In this document: one piece after another, positions 51,299 through 58,786 of the stretch
How positions within the stretch are numbered: the stretch's first letter is position 1
How the letters are laid out: each line of letters begins with the position of its first letter
Assembly: GCA_036478235.1 (NCBI GenBank)
Contig: JAZGDZ010000097.1
Location: forward strand, 1-64,000
Length of the DNA stretch: 64,000 nucleotides
DNA from: JACZWZ01 sp036478235
Lineage (GTDB): Bacteria > Actinomycetota > Acidimicrobiia > Spongiisociales > UBA11373
Direction of reading: 5' to 3'
The notes under the pieces: generated by a model
What the model was told of the DNA's origin: nothing
The model's input: only the letters and a program-made list of their open reading frames with translations
The model's database searches: none
Translations under genes and position numbers: made by a program

Positions 51299-52051
51299 CT
51301 AGCGGCGTAGCGCCTCGTCGAGTCCGACGCTCACCCCACTGGTCGTTTCCACGTGGCGGATTGCCAGCAAGGCGCCGTCGACGAACGAGTCGTATGAGGT
51401 ACCGGCATGTGTTATCGACAGTCGTTCGCCGCTCTTGCTGAAAGCCACTTCCTGAGCCGAGAGGGTCGCCTCCATCCGAAGCGAATGAATGCGGATTCCC
51501 TCGACCGAACCGCCGCGCGCTCCGGCGACAAGCTCGGACGACTCGTCGAAGGACGATCCGCCTGCGGCGGCGATCCGGGCCGCGGTCGCGATCGAGGTGC
51601 CCGATGGAGCGTCCGGCTTGTCTTGGTGGTGACGTTCGATGATCTCGACGCCCGTGAAGTGGGGTGCCGCCAGTTCGGAGAACTGCATCATGAGGACGGC
51701 CCCTATCGAGAAGTTGGGGACCACCAGGCACCCCGGGCCGTCGTCGTCCCAGAACGAACGGAGCTCGTCGAGGCGTTGCTCGGTGAACCCCGATGTGCCG
51801 ACGACCGCGTGCAGTCCGGCCGCCCGCCAAGCGCGCAGGTTGTCCATGACCACGGTTGGCTCCGTTGCCTCGAAGAGCACCTCGCACTCCACCTCGCTGT
51901 GTGACGAGGCGATCTCGATCCCGTCGAACCTTTCATCGCCCCGGGTCGGGTTGAACAGCGCGGTTATCTCCAGGTCCTCGCTGGCCGTGATGCCACGGGC
52001 GACCGCGCTGGCCAGCCTGCCGGGAATGCCTGAGATCCCTACCCGTGTCAT
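51299..52051 (-). CDS. dapB: 4-hydroxy-tetrahydrodipicolinate reductase
   Basis: This 250-residue protein has a Rossmann N-terminus (TRVGISGIPGRLASAV; the usual GxxGxMG glycine pattern is altered). It also has HAVVGTSGFT, and the catalytic motif EIIERHHQDKPDAPSGTS. It reduces the dihydrodipicolinate precursor in lysine and diaminopimelate synthesis. No other dap gene is adjacent. The promoter side faces RNA candidate 2. Confidence 0.9.
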   Translation of the reverse strand: MTRVGISGIPGRLASAVARGITASEDLEITALFNPTRGDERFDGIEIASSHSEVECEVLFEATEPTVVMDNLRAWRAAGLHAVVGTSGFTEQRLDELRSFWDDDGPGCLVVPNFSIGAVLMMQFSELAAPHFTGVEIIERHHQDKPDAPSGTSIATAARIAAAGGSSFDESSELVAGARGGSVEGIRIHSLRMEATLSAQEVAFSKSGERLSITHAGTSYDSFVDGALLAIRHVETTSGVSVGLDEALRR

Positions 52052-52136
52052 CCGTTCTCCGATCGCGCTCCGGTCACTCTATGGCGCAGGTACCGCGCAG
52101 TGATATTCGACCGCTCCAACTCGCGAAAACTGCATT

Positions 52137-52196
52137 TGAAACGCGAAATCTCGGTATCGCCTCGACTTGCACTTCACCGTCGGGAAGTCGTAGATT
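52137..52196 (+). promoter_or_regulatory. Promoter with upstream box, RNA candidate 2
   Basis: TGAAACGCGAAATCT (52137-52151) is followed by 15 bases, TTGCAC (52167-52172), an 18-base spacer and TAGATT (52191-52196). The box and its spacing to the -35 are the same as at 48866. Confidence 0.65.
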
Positions 52197-52202
52197 GCAA
52201 TT

Positions 52203-52446
52203 GTCATCGAAGCGATTCGGTGGCGACCGAAGAAGTCGGCAACGGCTTCGGAGGCGGGTTCCGACCTCGCTCCCTTCGGGGAGGGGCGCCCAAGCCGAAA
52301 GGCGGAAGGCGGTCGCCGGATCCAGACCATGACATCGGGCTCGTTCCGAGGTCTAGGCATCGGGGTAATTGCAAGGTTACTTCGTACGAGGAACCCCGAG
52401 AGGGCGAGGGCTCCGGCCCGGACTTTCTCGGGGTTTCCTCTTTTCT
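52203..52446 (+). ncRNA. Putative structured RNA 2 with terminator
   Basis: A non-coding segment between promoter and terminator. GGCGACCG (52222-52229) pairs with CGGTCGCC (52310-52317), enclosing three hairpins. These are GAAGTCG-GCAA-CGGCTTC (52232-52249), CTCCC-TTCG-GGGAG (52270-52283) and GCC-GAAA-GGC (52294-52303). All three have stable tetraloops. The sequence ends with the hairpin at 52388-52440 and TTTTCT. The layout suggests a junction RNA of about 240 bases. No known family was recognised. Confidence 0.6.
52388..52446 (+). terminator. Rho-independent terminator of RNA 2
   Basis: GAGGAACCCCGAGA pairs with TCTCGGGGTTTCCTC with one bulged T, followed by TTTTCT. Confidence 0.75.
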
Positions 52447-52930
52447 CCCCGGCGGGTCCCCTGCACCCCGCCTCCTCCGCAGCGTGGGGCCCCTGCCCCA
52501 CGGCGGCCGTGTTTTCTCCCGGGCGGGTTCCCCGCAGCCGACCCTCGCTCGGCGCGATCAGTAATTAGAGATCAGCCATTGGAGCGACCTGCGGTCGGCG
52601 ATCCTCGCTTCGCTCGGTGCGATCGCCCGGCGAGCACAGCGAGCCGACGACCCGAATCCGATTGCCCGGCGAGCGCAGCGAGCCGATCGCCACGGCTCTC
52701 GGCTACTGGTGACTGGTGACCGGTGACTGACCCCGGCCGTGTTTTCTCCCCGGCGGGTCCCCTGTAGCCGAGCTTCGCTCGGAGAAATAGCGATCAGCCA
52801 TTGGAGCGACCTGCGGTCGGCGATCCTCGCTTCGCTCGGTGCGATCGCCCGGCGAGCACAGCGAGCCGACGACCCGAATCCGATTGCCCGGTGAGCGCAG
52901 CGAGCCGATCGCCACGGCTCTCGGCCAAGG
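52440..52930. repeat. Tandem duplication of about 200 bases
   Basis: Unit 1 (about 52505-52700) and unit 2 (about 52736-52926) both run from CGGCCGTGTTTTCTCCC through CCATTGGAGCGACCTGCGG to GATCGCCACGGCTCTCGGC. The last 125 bases are almost identical. A partial third copy of the opening (TTTTCTCCCCGGCGGGTCCC) follows the terminator at 52441. CGAGCRYAGCGAGCC words recur inside. No gene is likely here. Confidence 0.75.
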
Positions 52931-52939
52931 GCCAATGGC

Positions 52940-52945
52940 TATCGT
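52940..52945 (+). promoter_or_regulatory. -10 box of PH/SHOCT gene
   Basis: TATCGT, six bases before ATG 52952. Confidence 0.5.
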
Positions 52946-52951
52946 CTCTTC

Positions 52952-53569
52952 ATGGCCTACCCCCGCAGATTGCTCACCGGCGGCGAGTCGGTGGTTCGCG
53001 AGTTTCGGCCGCACTGGCGCCTCCTCGTCATCCCGGTGTCATGGGCGCTGGTCGGGATCGCCGCCATCGTCGCCACCTGGGGGGTGGCGCCGGACAATGA
53101 GCCGTTCGACTGGATAGTGACCGGCGCGGTCGTGCTCGCCTCGCTCCGGCTGGTGTTCTACCCATTCATCTCGTGGTGGTTCACGTCCTACGTCCTCACC
53201 AACGAGCGGCTCATCCGTCGTAGCGGAATCCTGTCCCGGGCCGGACTGGAGATCCCGCTGGAGAACATCAACGACATTCGCTTCACCCAGACGATCCTCG
53301 AGAGGGTGCTGCGCAGCGGCGACGTGTTGGTGGAATCCGCCGGCGAAAAGGGACAGTCGCGCTTTTCGGACATCCCGACGCCGGAAGACTTCCACAGCCT
53401 CATCTACAAGGTGCGCGAGGTGCGCGCTCGCGATCTTGCCGAGGGCGGGGGCGCCGAGGGATCCGACGGTGTGTCCAAGCTGGAACGCCTCGGACGGCTC
53501 CTCAGGGAGGGGCTCATCACTCAGGAGGAGTACGACTCCAAGAAGCACGCCTTCCTCGACGAGATCTGA
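52952..53569 (+). CDS. Membrane PH-domain protein with SHOCT tail
   Basis: This 205-residue protein has two membrane helices (about 24-44 and 55-75) and a bacterial PH (bPH2/YdbT-like) domain. The PH domain contains YVLTNERLIRRSGILSRAGLEIPLENIND. The last 30 residues are a SHOCT helix-turn (LERLGRLLREGLITQEEYDSKK). Its function is unknown; proteins of this type are thought to act in membrane-associated assemblies. Confidence 0.85.
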   Translation: MAYPRRLLTGGESVVREFRPHWRLLVIPVSWALVGIAAIVATWGVAPDNEPFDWIVTGAVVLASLRLVFYPFISWWFTSYVLTNERLIRRSGILSRAGLEIPLENINDIRFTQTILERVLRSGDVLVESAGEKGQSRFSDIPTPEDFHSLIYKVREVRARDLAEGGGAEGSDGVSKLERLGRLLREGLITQEEYDSKKHAFLDEI

Positions 53570-53600
53570 TCGGTAGGGTGCCCGGGCTGGAGGTGCCGCC

Positions 53601-55226
53601 GTGCCGCACATGATGGATGACTTCCCCCTGCTGTTGTCCACCCTCTACGACCGCGCCGTCCTTCTCCACCCGGAGCGGGAGATCGTCTCGGTGGAGCACG
53701 ACCGGTCGATCGTGCGCACCAATTACGGCGAAACCGACGGCCGGATCCGGCGGCTCGCCGGTGCGCTGCGAGATGACTTGGGTGTATCCCAGGGCGAGGC
53801 GGTGGCGACGTTCGCCTGGAACAACCGGCGCCATCACGAGATCTACTGGGCGACGGCCAACACCGGGCGGATCTGTCACACGCTCAACATCCGGCTCTTT
53901 CCGGACCAATTGACCTTCATCGTGGATCACGCAGGCGACAAGGTGGTCTTCGTCGATCCGGACCTCGTTCCTCTGGTGGAGCGGTTCGCCGACAGGGTGG
54001 ACTGTGTCGAGACCTACGTCGTGATGGGGGATTCGGTTCCGACCACCTCACTGACCAACGCCATCGCCTACGAGGACCTCATCGCCGCCGCCGCTCCCTG
54101 GGGAGATTGGCCGATGCTCGACGAGCGGTCGCCGATGATGCTGTGCTACACGTCCGGAACGACCGGCAACCCGAAGGGGGTCGCCTACACCCAGCGCTCC
54201 ACCTATCTGCACACGATCAGCAATCTCGCCGCGCGGCCGTTGCATCCCACCGACACGATGCTCCCGGTGGTTCCGATGTTCCACGCCGCCGCCTGGGGCT
54301 ACCCGTTCATGGCGACGACCGCCGGGTCCAGGATCGTCTACCCGGGGCCCGAAATGACCCCCGAAGGGCTCGTTCGCCTGTTCGAGCAGGAGCGGGTCAC
54401 CTTCTCAGCCGGGGTGCCCACGATCTGGATCGGGATCCAGCAGTACCTGATGGAGCACCCCGAGGCGGATATCAGTTCGATCGACACGTTCCTCTGCGGC
54501 GGCTCGGCGGTACCCCGGGCTCTCATCGAGTGGTTCGCGACCGAGCGCGACATCCTCATACTCCAGGGGTGGGGAATGACGGAGACCAATCCCATCGCAT
54601 CGATCGCCATGCTCAAGCCGGAACACGAGGAGCTGGATCTCGACGAGCGGCTCGACCGGCTCGAGACAGCCGGTGTCCCGGTGGCCGGGCTCCAGGTCAA
54701 GATCGTCGACGAGTCGGGTGACGAACTGCCGTGGGACGGCGCGGCCTTCGGTGAGCTGCTGATTCGTGGTCCCTGGATCGCCGCCGAGTACTACCGGAAT
54801 CCACGCACCTCGGAGTCGTTCAGTGACGGCTGGCTGCGGACGGGCGACGTGTGCAAGATCACGCCCGAGGGGTACATCGTCATCACGGACCGGGCCAAGG
54901 ACGTGATCAAGTCGGGCGGGGAGTGGATCTCCTCCCTCGACCTGGAGCGGGAGTTGATGGCTCATCCCGCGGTCGCCGAGGCGGCTGTGATCGGGGTCAA
55001 GCACGTCAGATGGCAGGAGCGGCCTCTGGCGGTCGTTGTCAGGCGCCCCGGGATGGATGTGACGGCCGACGAACTGCTCGAGCACCTCGGCCACCGGGTC
55101 GTCAAGTGGTGGCTTCCCGACGTCATCGACTTTGTCGAGGAGCTGCCCAAGACGGGCACAGGGAAGTTCGACAAGAAGGTCGTGCGGGAACGGTACGCGG
55201 AGATGCTGCTCGATGATGATGCCTGA
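53601..55226 (+). CDS. Acyl-CoA synthetase (AMP-forming)
   Basis: This 541-residue enzyme activates a fatty or other carboxylic acid to its CoA thioester through an acyl-adenylate. Motif I is MLCYTSGTTGNPKGVAYTQR, motif II is GWGMTETNP, and GWLRTGDVCKITPEGYIVITDR and the Lys in KTGTGKFDKK complete the set. GTG 53601 has GGAGG seven bases upstream. It is similar to medium/long-chain FadD-type ligases. It overlaps the ybaK gene, which starts inside its end. Confidence 0.88.
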   Translation: MPHMMDDFPLLLSTLYDRAVLLHPEREIVSVEHDRSIVRTNYGETDGRIRRLAGALRDDLGVSQGEAVATFAWNNRRHHEIYWATANTGRICHTLNIRLFPDQLTFIVDHAGDKVVFVDPDLVPLVERFADRVDCVETYVVMGDSVPTTSLTNAIAYEDLIAAAAPWGDWPMLDERSPMMLCYTSGTTGNPKGVAYTQRSTYLHTISNLAARPLHPTDTMLPVVPMFHAAAWGYPFMATTAGSRIVYPGPEMTPEGLVRLFEQERVTFSAGVPTIWIGIQQYLMEHPEADISSIDTFLCGGSAVPRALIEWFATERDILILQGWGMTETNPIASIAMLKPEHEELDLDERLDRLETAGVPVAGLQVKIVDESGDELPWDGAAFGELLIRGPWIAAEYYRNPRTSESFSDGWLRTGDVCKITPEGYIVITDRAKDVIKSGGEWISSLDLERELMAHPAVAEAAVIGVKHVRWQERPLAVVVRRPGMDVTADELLEHLGHRVVKWWLPDVIDFVEELPKTGTGKFDKKVVRERYAEMLLDDDA

Positions 55227-55680
55227 CACGCCTGCGACGCGGGAGGTCGCCGCCTCGGGCCTCGAGCATCGGGTCGTCGCCTACGGCGAGGTCTCCAGCC
55301 TCGAAGAGGCCGCGGAGAAGCGTGGCGTTCCGGTGCACAAGGTGATGAAGTCGCTCGTCGTGCGCACCGACCCCGACGAGTTCGTCATGGTGATCGTCCC
55401 CGGTGACCGGGTCATCGACTGGCCCCGGCTTCGAAAAGTGGTGGGGTCTTCGCGGATGTCGCTGGCTCCCGCTGAGAAGGCGCTGGCGGTGACCGGCTAC
55501 CCGAGCGGCGCCATCACTCCGTTCGGGTCGAAGCGGTCGCTTCCGGTGATCCTCGACGCCTCCGCCGAAGGCGAGATCTCGCTGGGTGGTGGAGCCCACG
55601 GGGTGTCGATCCATCTGGATACGGAGGACCTCGTCGCCCACACCGGGGCCACTGTCGCCCAGGTGACCAAGCCGCGCTAG
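55213..55680 (+). CDS. ybaK: YbaK/ProX-type aminoacyl-tRNA deacylase
   Basis: This protein of about 155 residues starts at one of three successive ATGs (55213, 55216, 55219) overlapping the ligase end. It has the YbaK fold: VHKVMKSLVVRTDPDEFVMVIVPGD with the catalytic Lys, GYPSGAITPFGSK and ISLGGGAHGVSIHL. It clears Cys- or other mischarged tRNAPro in trans. A strong hairpin follows the gene. Confidence 0.85.
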   Translation: MMMPDTPATREVAASGLEHRVVAYGEVSSLEEAAEKRGVPVHKVMKSLVVRTDPDEFVMVIVPGDRVIDWPRLRKVVGSSRMSLAPAEKALAVTGYPSGAITPFGSKRSLPVILDASAEGEISLGGGAHGVSIHLDTEDLVAHTGATVAQVTKPR

Positions 55681-55719
55681 CAAGAGGCTTCAGTCTTCGA
55701 GGCCGGTCCTTTACGTAGG

Positions 55720-55745
55720 AGATCAGGGCCTTTGGGCCCTGATCT
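55720..55745 (+). terminator. Perfect 11-bp hairpin after ybaK
   Basis: AGATCAGGGCC-TTTG-GGCCCTGATCT. There is no T-run, but the stem is very stable and lies just before the next promoter. Confidence 0.6.
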
Positions 55746-55773
55746 GGAGTCCTCCGGTAGTGCGGACTCGGGG

Positions 55774-55779
55774 TAACTT
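55774..55779 (+). promoter_or_regulatory. -10 box of the 488-aa oxidoreductase gene
   Basis: TAACTT, six bases before ATG 55786. Confidence 0.5.
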
Positions 55780-55785
55780 CGCGAC

Positions 55786-57252
55786 ATGAAGGTTCTGGTG
55801 AGCGGGGCCACCGGCTACATCGGCGGCCGCCTCGTCCCCCGTCTCCTCGAGGGCGGGTTCGAAGTGCGTTGCATGACTCGGGATCCGGAGCAACTGGCGC
55901 TGGACCCCTGGCGGAACGAGGTCGAGGTGGTGAGGGCGGATGCGCTCGATCGAGCCGCACTCGCGCCGGCGCTGCGGGGATGCGATGCCGCCTACTACCT
56001 GATCCATTCGATGGGAGGCGGGCGCGGCGACTTTGCCGAGACCGATCGGCGGGCGGCAGAGAACTTCCGCGACGCCGCCGACGCCGTCGGACTGAAGCGA
56101 TTGGTCTTCCTGGGCGGTCTTGGTTCCGATCGGGAGGACCTCTCGGAGCACCTGGCCAGTCGCCATGAGGTGGGACAGGTGCTTCGCTCTGGTCGCACCC
56201 CGGTCACGGCGCTGAGGGCGGCGGTGATCATCGGGTCCGGCTCGATATCGTTCGAAATGATCCGGCACCTCACCGAGGTGCTCCCGATCATGATGCGGCC
56301 GCGCTGGGTCAGGGCGAAGTGCCAGCCGATCGGCATCCGCAACGTCCTGGCGATCCTGGTCTCCGTCCTGGACGACCCCGAGCCCGTCGACCGGATCTAC
56401 GACATCGGCGGGCCCGACATCCTCACCTATCAAGAGATGATGCAGGTGTACGCCGACGTGGCCGGCCTGCGCAAGCGCATTGTCATCCCGCTGCCCATCT
56501 TCAGCTCGTGGCTGTCGTCGCTCTTCGTCGGGCTGGCCACGCCGCTGCCTGCGGCGATGGCCCGACCCCTCATCGACAGCGTGTCACACGATGTCGTGGT
56601 CAACAATCCGTCACCTCCGGGGTTCGACCCATCCGACCTGCTCACGTATCGCGTGTCTGTGGAACTGGCGCTGACTCGTATCTTGCGTGCCGAAGTTGAA
56701 ACCCGCTGGTCGGACGCCGGGTCCACGCCGTCGGCGCCGATGCCGCACGATCCAGCCTGGTCGGGAGCCAAGATGTACGTCGATCGCCGCGTCGTCTCCT
56801 CGTCGGCGCCGCCCGACGACCTGCTGTGGGCGGTGGCCCGGGTCGGCGGCGACGTCGGCTACTACTCGATGAACTGGGCCTGGCGGCTGCGGGGCTGGTT
56901 CGACCGGCTGGTCGGCGGGGTCGGGCTGCGGCGCGGCCGGCGCGATCCCGAGGAGCTGCGGCCCGGAGAGGCGCTCGACTTCTTTCGGGTGGTCGAGATG
57001 GTTCCCGATCGGCGCCGGCTGACTCTGCAGGCCGAGATGAAGGTGCCGGGCACTGCATGGCTGGCGTGGTCGGTCGAGCCGACGGAAGCCGGCAGCCGGC
57101 TCATCCAGGCCGCCCGCTTTGCGCCGCGCGGCCTCTTCGGGAGGCTCTACTGGCATGTGTTGCTCCCGTTCCACGCCCCGATCTTCAAGCGGATGGCGAG
57201 AAACATGGCGAAGACCGCCGAGAAGCGGGATCGGAGCCAGTCGCGGGTTTGA
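55786..57252 (+). CDS. NAD(P)-binding protein with DUF2867-like C-terminus
   Basis: This 488-residue protein has an atypical short-chain (NmrA-like) N-terminal half: KVLVSGATGYIGGRLVPRLL, YYLIHSMGG and RLVFLGGLG. The C-terminal half (about 330-488) has FFRVVEMVPDRRRLTLQAEM and RLIQAARFAPRGLFGRLYW. This fusion is common in Actinomycetota and Bacteroidota. The substrate is unknown; a membrane-lipid or quinone-related role is possible. Confidence 0.82.
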   Translation: MKVLVSGATGYIGGRLVPRLLEGGFEVRCMTRDPEQLALDPWRNEVEVVRADALDRAALAPALRGCDAAYYLIHSMGGGRGDFAETDRRAAENFRDAADAVGLKRLVFLGGLGSDREDLSEHLASRHEVGQVLRSGRTPVTALRAAVIIGSGSISFEMIRHLTEVLPIMMRPRWVRAKCQPIGIRNVLAILVSVLDDPEPVDRIYDIGGPDILTYQEMMQVYADVAGLRKRIVIPLPIFSSWLSSLFVGLATPLPAAMARPLIDSVSHDVVVNNPSPPGFDPSDLLTYRVSVELALTRILRAEVETRWSDAGSTPSAPMPHDPAWSGAKMYVDRRVVSSSAPPDDLLWAVARVGGDVGYYSMNWAWRLRGWFDRLVGGVGLRRGRRDPEELRPGEALDFFRVVEMVPDRRRLTLQAEMKVPGTAWLAWSVEPTEAGSRLIQAARFAPRGLFGRLYWHVLLPFHAPIFKRMARNMAKTAEKRDRSQSRV

Positions 57253-57284
57253 GGGCCCGGGTTTCCCCGCCGGAAGCGTCGCCG

Positions 57285-57318
57285 ATCTGAGTGATGGCAT
57301 CACTCAGCAGGCTCCTAG
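57285..57318. repeat. Half copy of the CTAGGAG element
   Basis: GATCTGAGTGATGGCATCAC...CAGGCTCCTAG. CTGAGTGATG and CATCACTCAG form a ten-base inverted repeat. The final TAG begins the -10 box TAGCAT of the next gene. Confidence 0.55.
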
Positions 57319-57321
57319 CAT
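57316..57321 (+). promoter_or_regulatory. -10 box formed at a repeat edge
   Basis: TAGCAT, eight bases before ATG 57330. Its first three bases are the end of the repeat. Confidence 0.45.
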
Positions 57322-57329
57322 CACCTCCG

Positions 57330-57686
57330 ATGCGTGGGGTGCACTCCAACTGGTTCTACGTCGCGGTCGTCACCAACGGCCTCGCCGGACTGTGGGGTCT
57401 GGGGCTGGTGGTGCTGAAGAAACCGGTCACCCCGATCTTTCACTGGGCGGCAGGAACGGCGGTGGTGGCGATGCTGCTCCAGGTCGGGTTCGGCCTGGTC
57501 CTGTACGCCCAGGGGGTCCGGCCCGGGGACGACTTCCACCTCTTCTACGGCTTCGTGATCCTGTTCACATTCACGTTCGCCTACATCTACCGGGCGCAGA
57601 TCTCGAGGCGGCCGGCGCTGTCGTGGGGTCTGCTGCTGCTGTTCGTCATGGGGCTGGGGCTGCGCGCCTGGTCCAACGTCACCTAG
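57330..57686 (+). CDS. Small membrane protein, 118 aa
   Basis: ATG 57330 is supported by the -10 box. The protein has four hydrophobic helices (NWFYVAVVTNGLAGLWGLGL, FHWAAGTAVVAMLLQVGF, LFYGFVILFTFTFAYIY, ALSWGLLLLFVMGLGLRA). The family is not recognised. Its TAG stop is the first three bases of the following repeat element. Confidence 0.65.
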   Translation: MRGVHSNWFYVAVVTNGLAGLWGLGLVVLKKPVTPIFHWAAGTAVVAMLLQVGFGLVLYAQGVRPGDDFHLFYGFVILFTFTFAYIYRAQISRRPALSWGLLLLFVMGLGLRAWSNVT

Positions 57687-57847
57687 TGCCCTGTCCGGTA
57701 ACGTTGCCGATGTTGAGGGCGAGGCAGGGGAGTCGTCTGGCAAGGACGCAGGACGAAGGCGCACTAGGCCGTGCGTCGAGGACGAGGACACAGCCAGCGG
57801 CGTCACTGGACGTCCTGAACGCGGCGAACGTTGCTGGTCGGGGCATT
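57684..57847. repeat. MITE-like element upstream of fabI
   Basis: The left end is TAGTGCCCTGTCCGGTAACG. The right end, reversed, is AATGCCCCGACCAGCAACG. The inner sequence is the reverse of parts of the 28261 element (GGACGTCCTGAACGCGGCGA). It ends 12 bases before the fabI start. Confidence 0.65.
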
Positions 57848-57858
57848 GGGAGGGACTG

Positions 57859-58653
57859 GTGCTGCTAGAAGGCAAGCGTCTCGTTATCACCGGAGTGCTC
57901 ACAGACGACTCCATTGCGTGGCACACCGCTCGGGTCGCCCTGGAGGAGGGCGCGGAGATAGTGCTGACCGGTTTCGGCCGGGGAATGCGGCTGACGAAGC
58001 GGGTGGCCGGCCGACTGCCGAGCACCCCGGACGTGATCGAGCTCGACATCAACGAGCCGGCTCACATGGAGGCGCTTGCCGCCGATCTCGAGGCCCGCTG
58101 GGGGGCGGTCGACGGCGCCGTGCACGCCATCGCCTTTGCGCCGGCCGACGCCCTCGGAGGCGCCTTCCTCGACACGCCCGCCGACAGCGCGGCGACCGCC
58201 TTCACCACCTCGGCGTTCTCCTACAAGACGCTGGCGGTCGGGCTGCTGCCTCTGATGCAGAAGGCCGGAGGCGGGTCGCTGGTAACCCTCGACTTCGACA
58301 ACACCCAGGCCTGGCCGGCATACGACTGGATGGGGGTCGCCAAGTCGGCGCTCGAGTCGGTGACCCGCTACCTGGCGCGGGATCTCGGGAAGCACAACAT
58401 CAGGGTGAACGCGGTGTCGGCGGGGCCGCTGGGGACTGTCGCCGCCAAGAACATTCCCGGCTTTTCCCAGTTCCAGAACGTGTGGGCTGAACGCGCTCCG
58501 CTGGGCTGGGACACGGGTGACCCGGATCCTGTGGCCCGGATGATCGCCGTGCTGTTGAGCGATTGGGCTTCCAAGACCTCCGGCGAGATAGTGCACGTCG
58601 ACGGCGGTTTCCACGCCATCGCGGCAGGCACCCGACCTCCCGCCGAGGATTAG
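57859..58653 (+). CDS. fabI: Enoyl-ACP reductase, InhA-like FabI
   Basis: This 264-residue enzyme performs the last reduction of fatty acid elongation with NADH. It opens LLEGKRLVITGVLTDDSIAWHTA, the FabI/InhA nucleotide-binding pattern. LVTLDFDNTQAWPAYDWMGVAKSA holds the catalytic Tyr and Lys, and SAGPLGTVAAKNIPGF is the substrate loop. It is closer to InhA of mycobacteria than to E. coli FabI in these motifs. GTG 57859 follows GGGAGG. The downstream hemH gives the same order as inhA-hemZ of mycobacteria. No fabG is beside it. Confidence 0.88.
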   Translation: MLLEGKRLVITGVLTDDSIAWHTARVALEEGAEIVLTGFGRGMRLTKRVAGRLPSTPDVIELDINEPAHMEALAADLEARWGAVDGAVHAIAFAPADALGGAFLDTPADSAATAFTTSAFSYKTLAVGLLPLMQKAGGGSLVTLDFDNTQAWPAYDWMGVAKSALESVTRYLARDLGKHNIRVNAVSAGPLGTVAAKNIPGFSQFQNVWAERAPLGWDTGDPDPVARMIAVLLSDWASKTSGEIVHVDGGFHAIAAGTRPPAED

Positions 58654-58771
58654 GGCCAGACGTCTCCGACCAACACGAGAGGGCAACCGCGAAACGGGTG
58701 TCTCGTGACCCGCATCGGATGCCCAGGGCGTCGCTCCTTACTGCCATTCAACCCAAGGCCGACGGCTGTCC

Positions 58772-58777
58772 TAACTT
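58772..58777 (+). promoter_or_regulatory. -10 box of the heme cluster
   Basis: TAACTT, nine bases before ATG 58787. It favours this start over GTG 58778. Confidence 0.45.
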
Positions 58778-58786
58778 GTGGTTTCC

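Noticed and set aside
52380..52445. RNase P-like words on the minus strand (GAAAGTCCGGGC)
   Set aside because: The match is the complement of the terminator hairpin, and other conserved RNase P elements are absent. The T-run supports plus-strand transcription.
52505..52926. CRISPR array
   Set aside because: Only two long direct copies exist, with no short regular repeats or spacers, and no cas genes are nearby.
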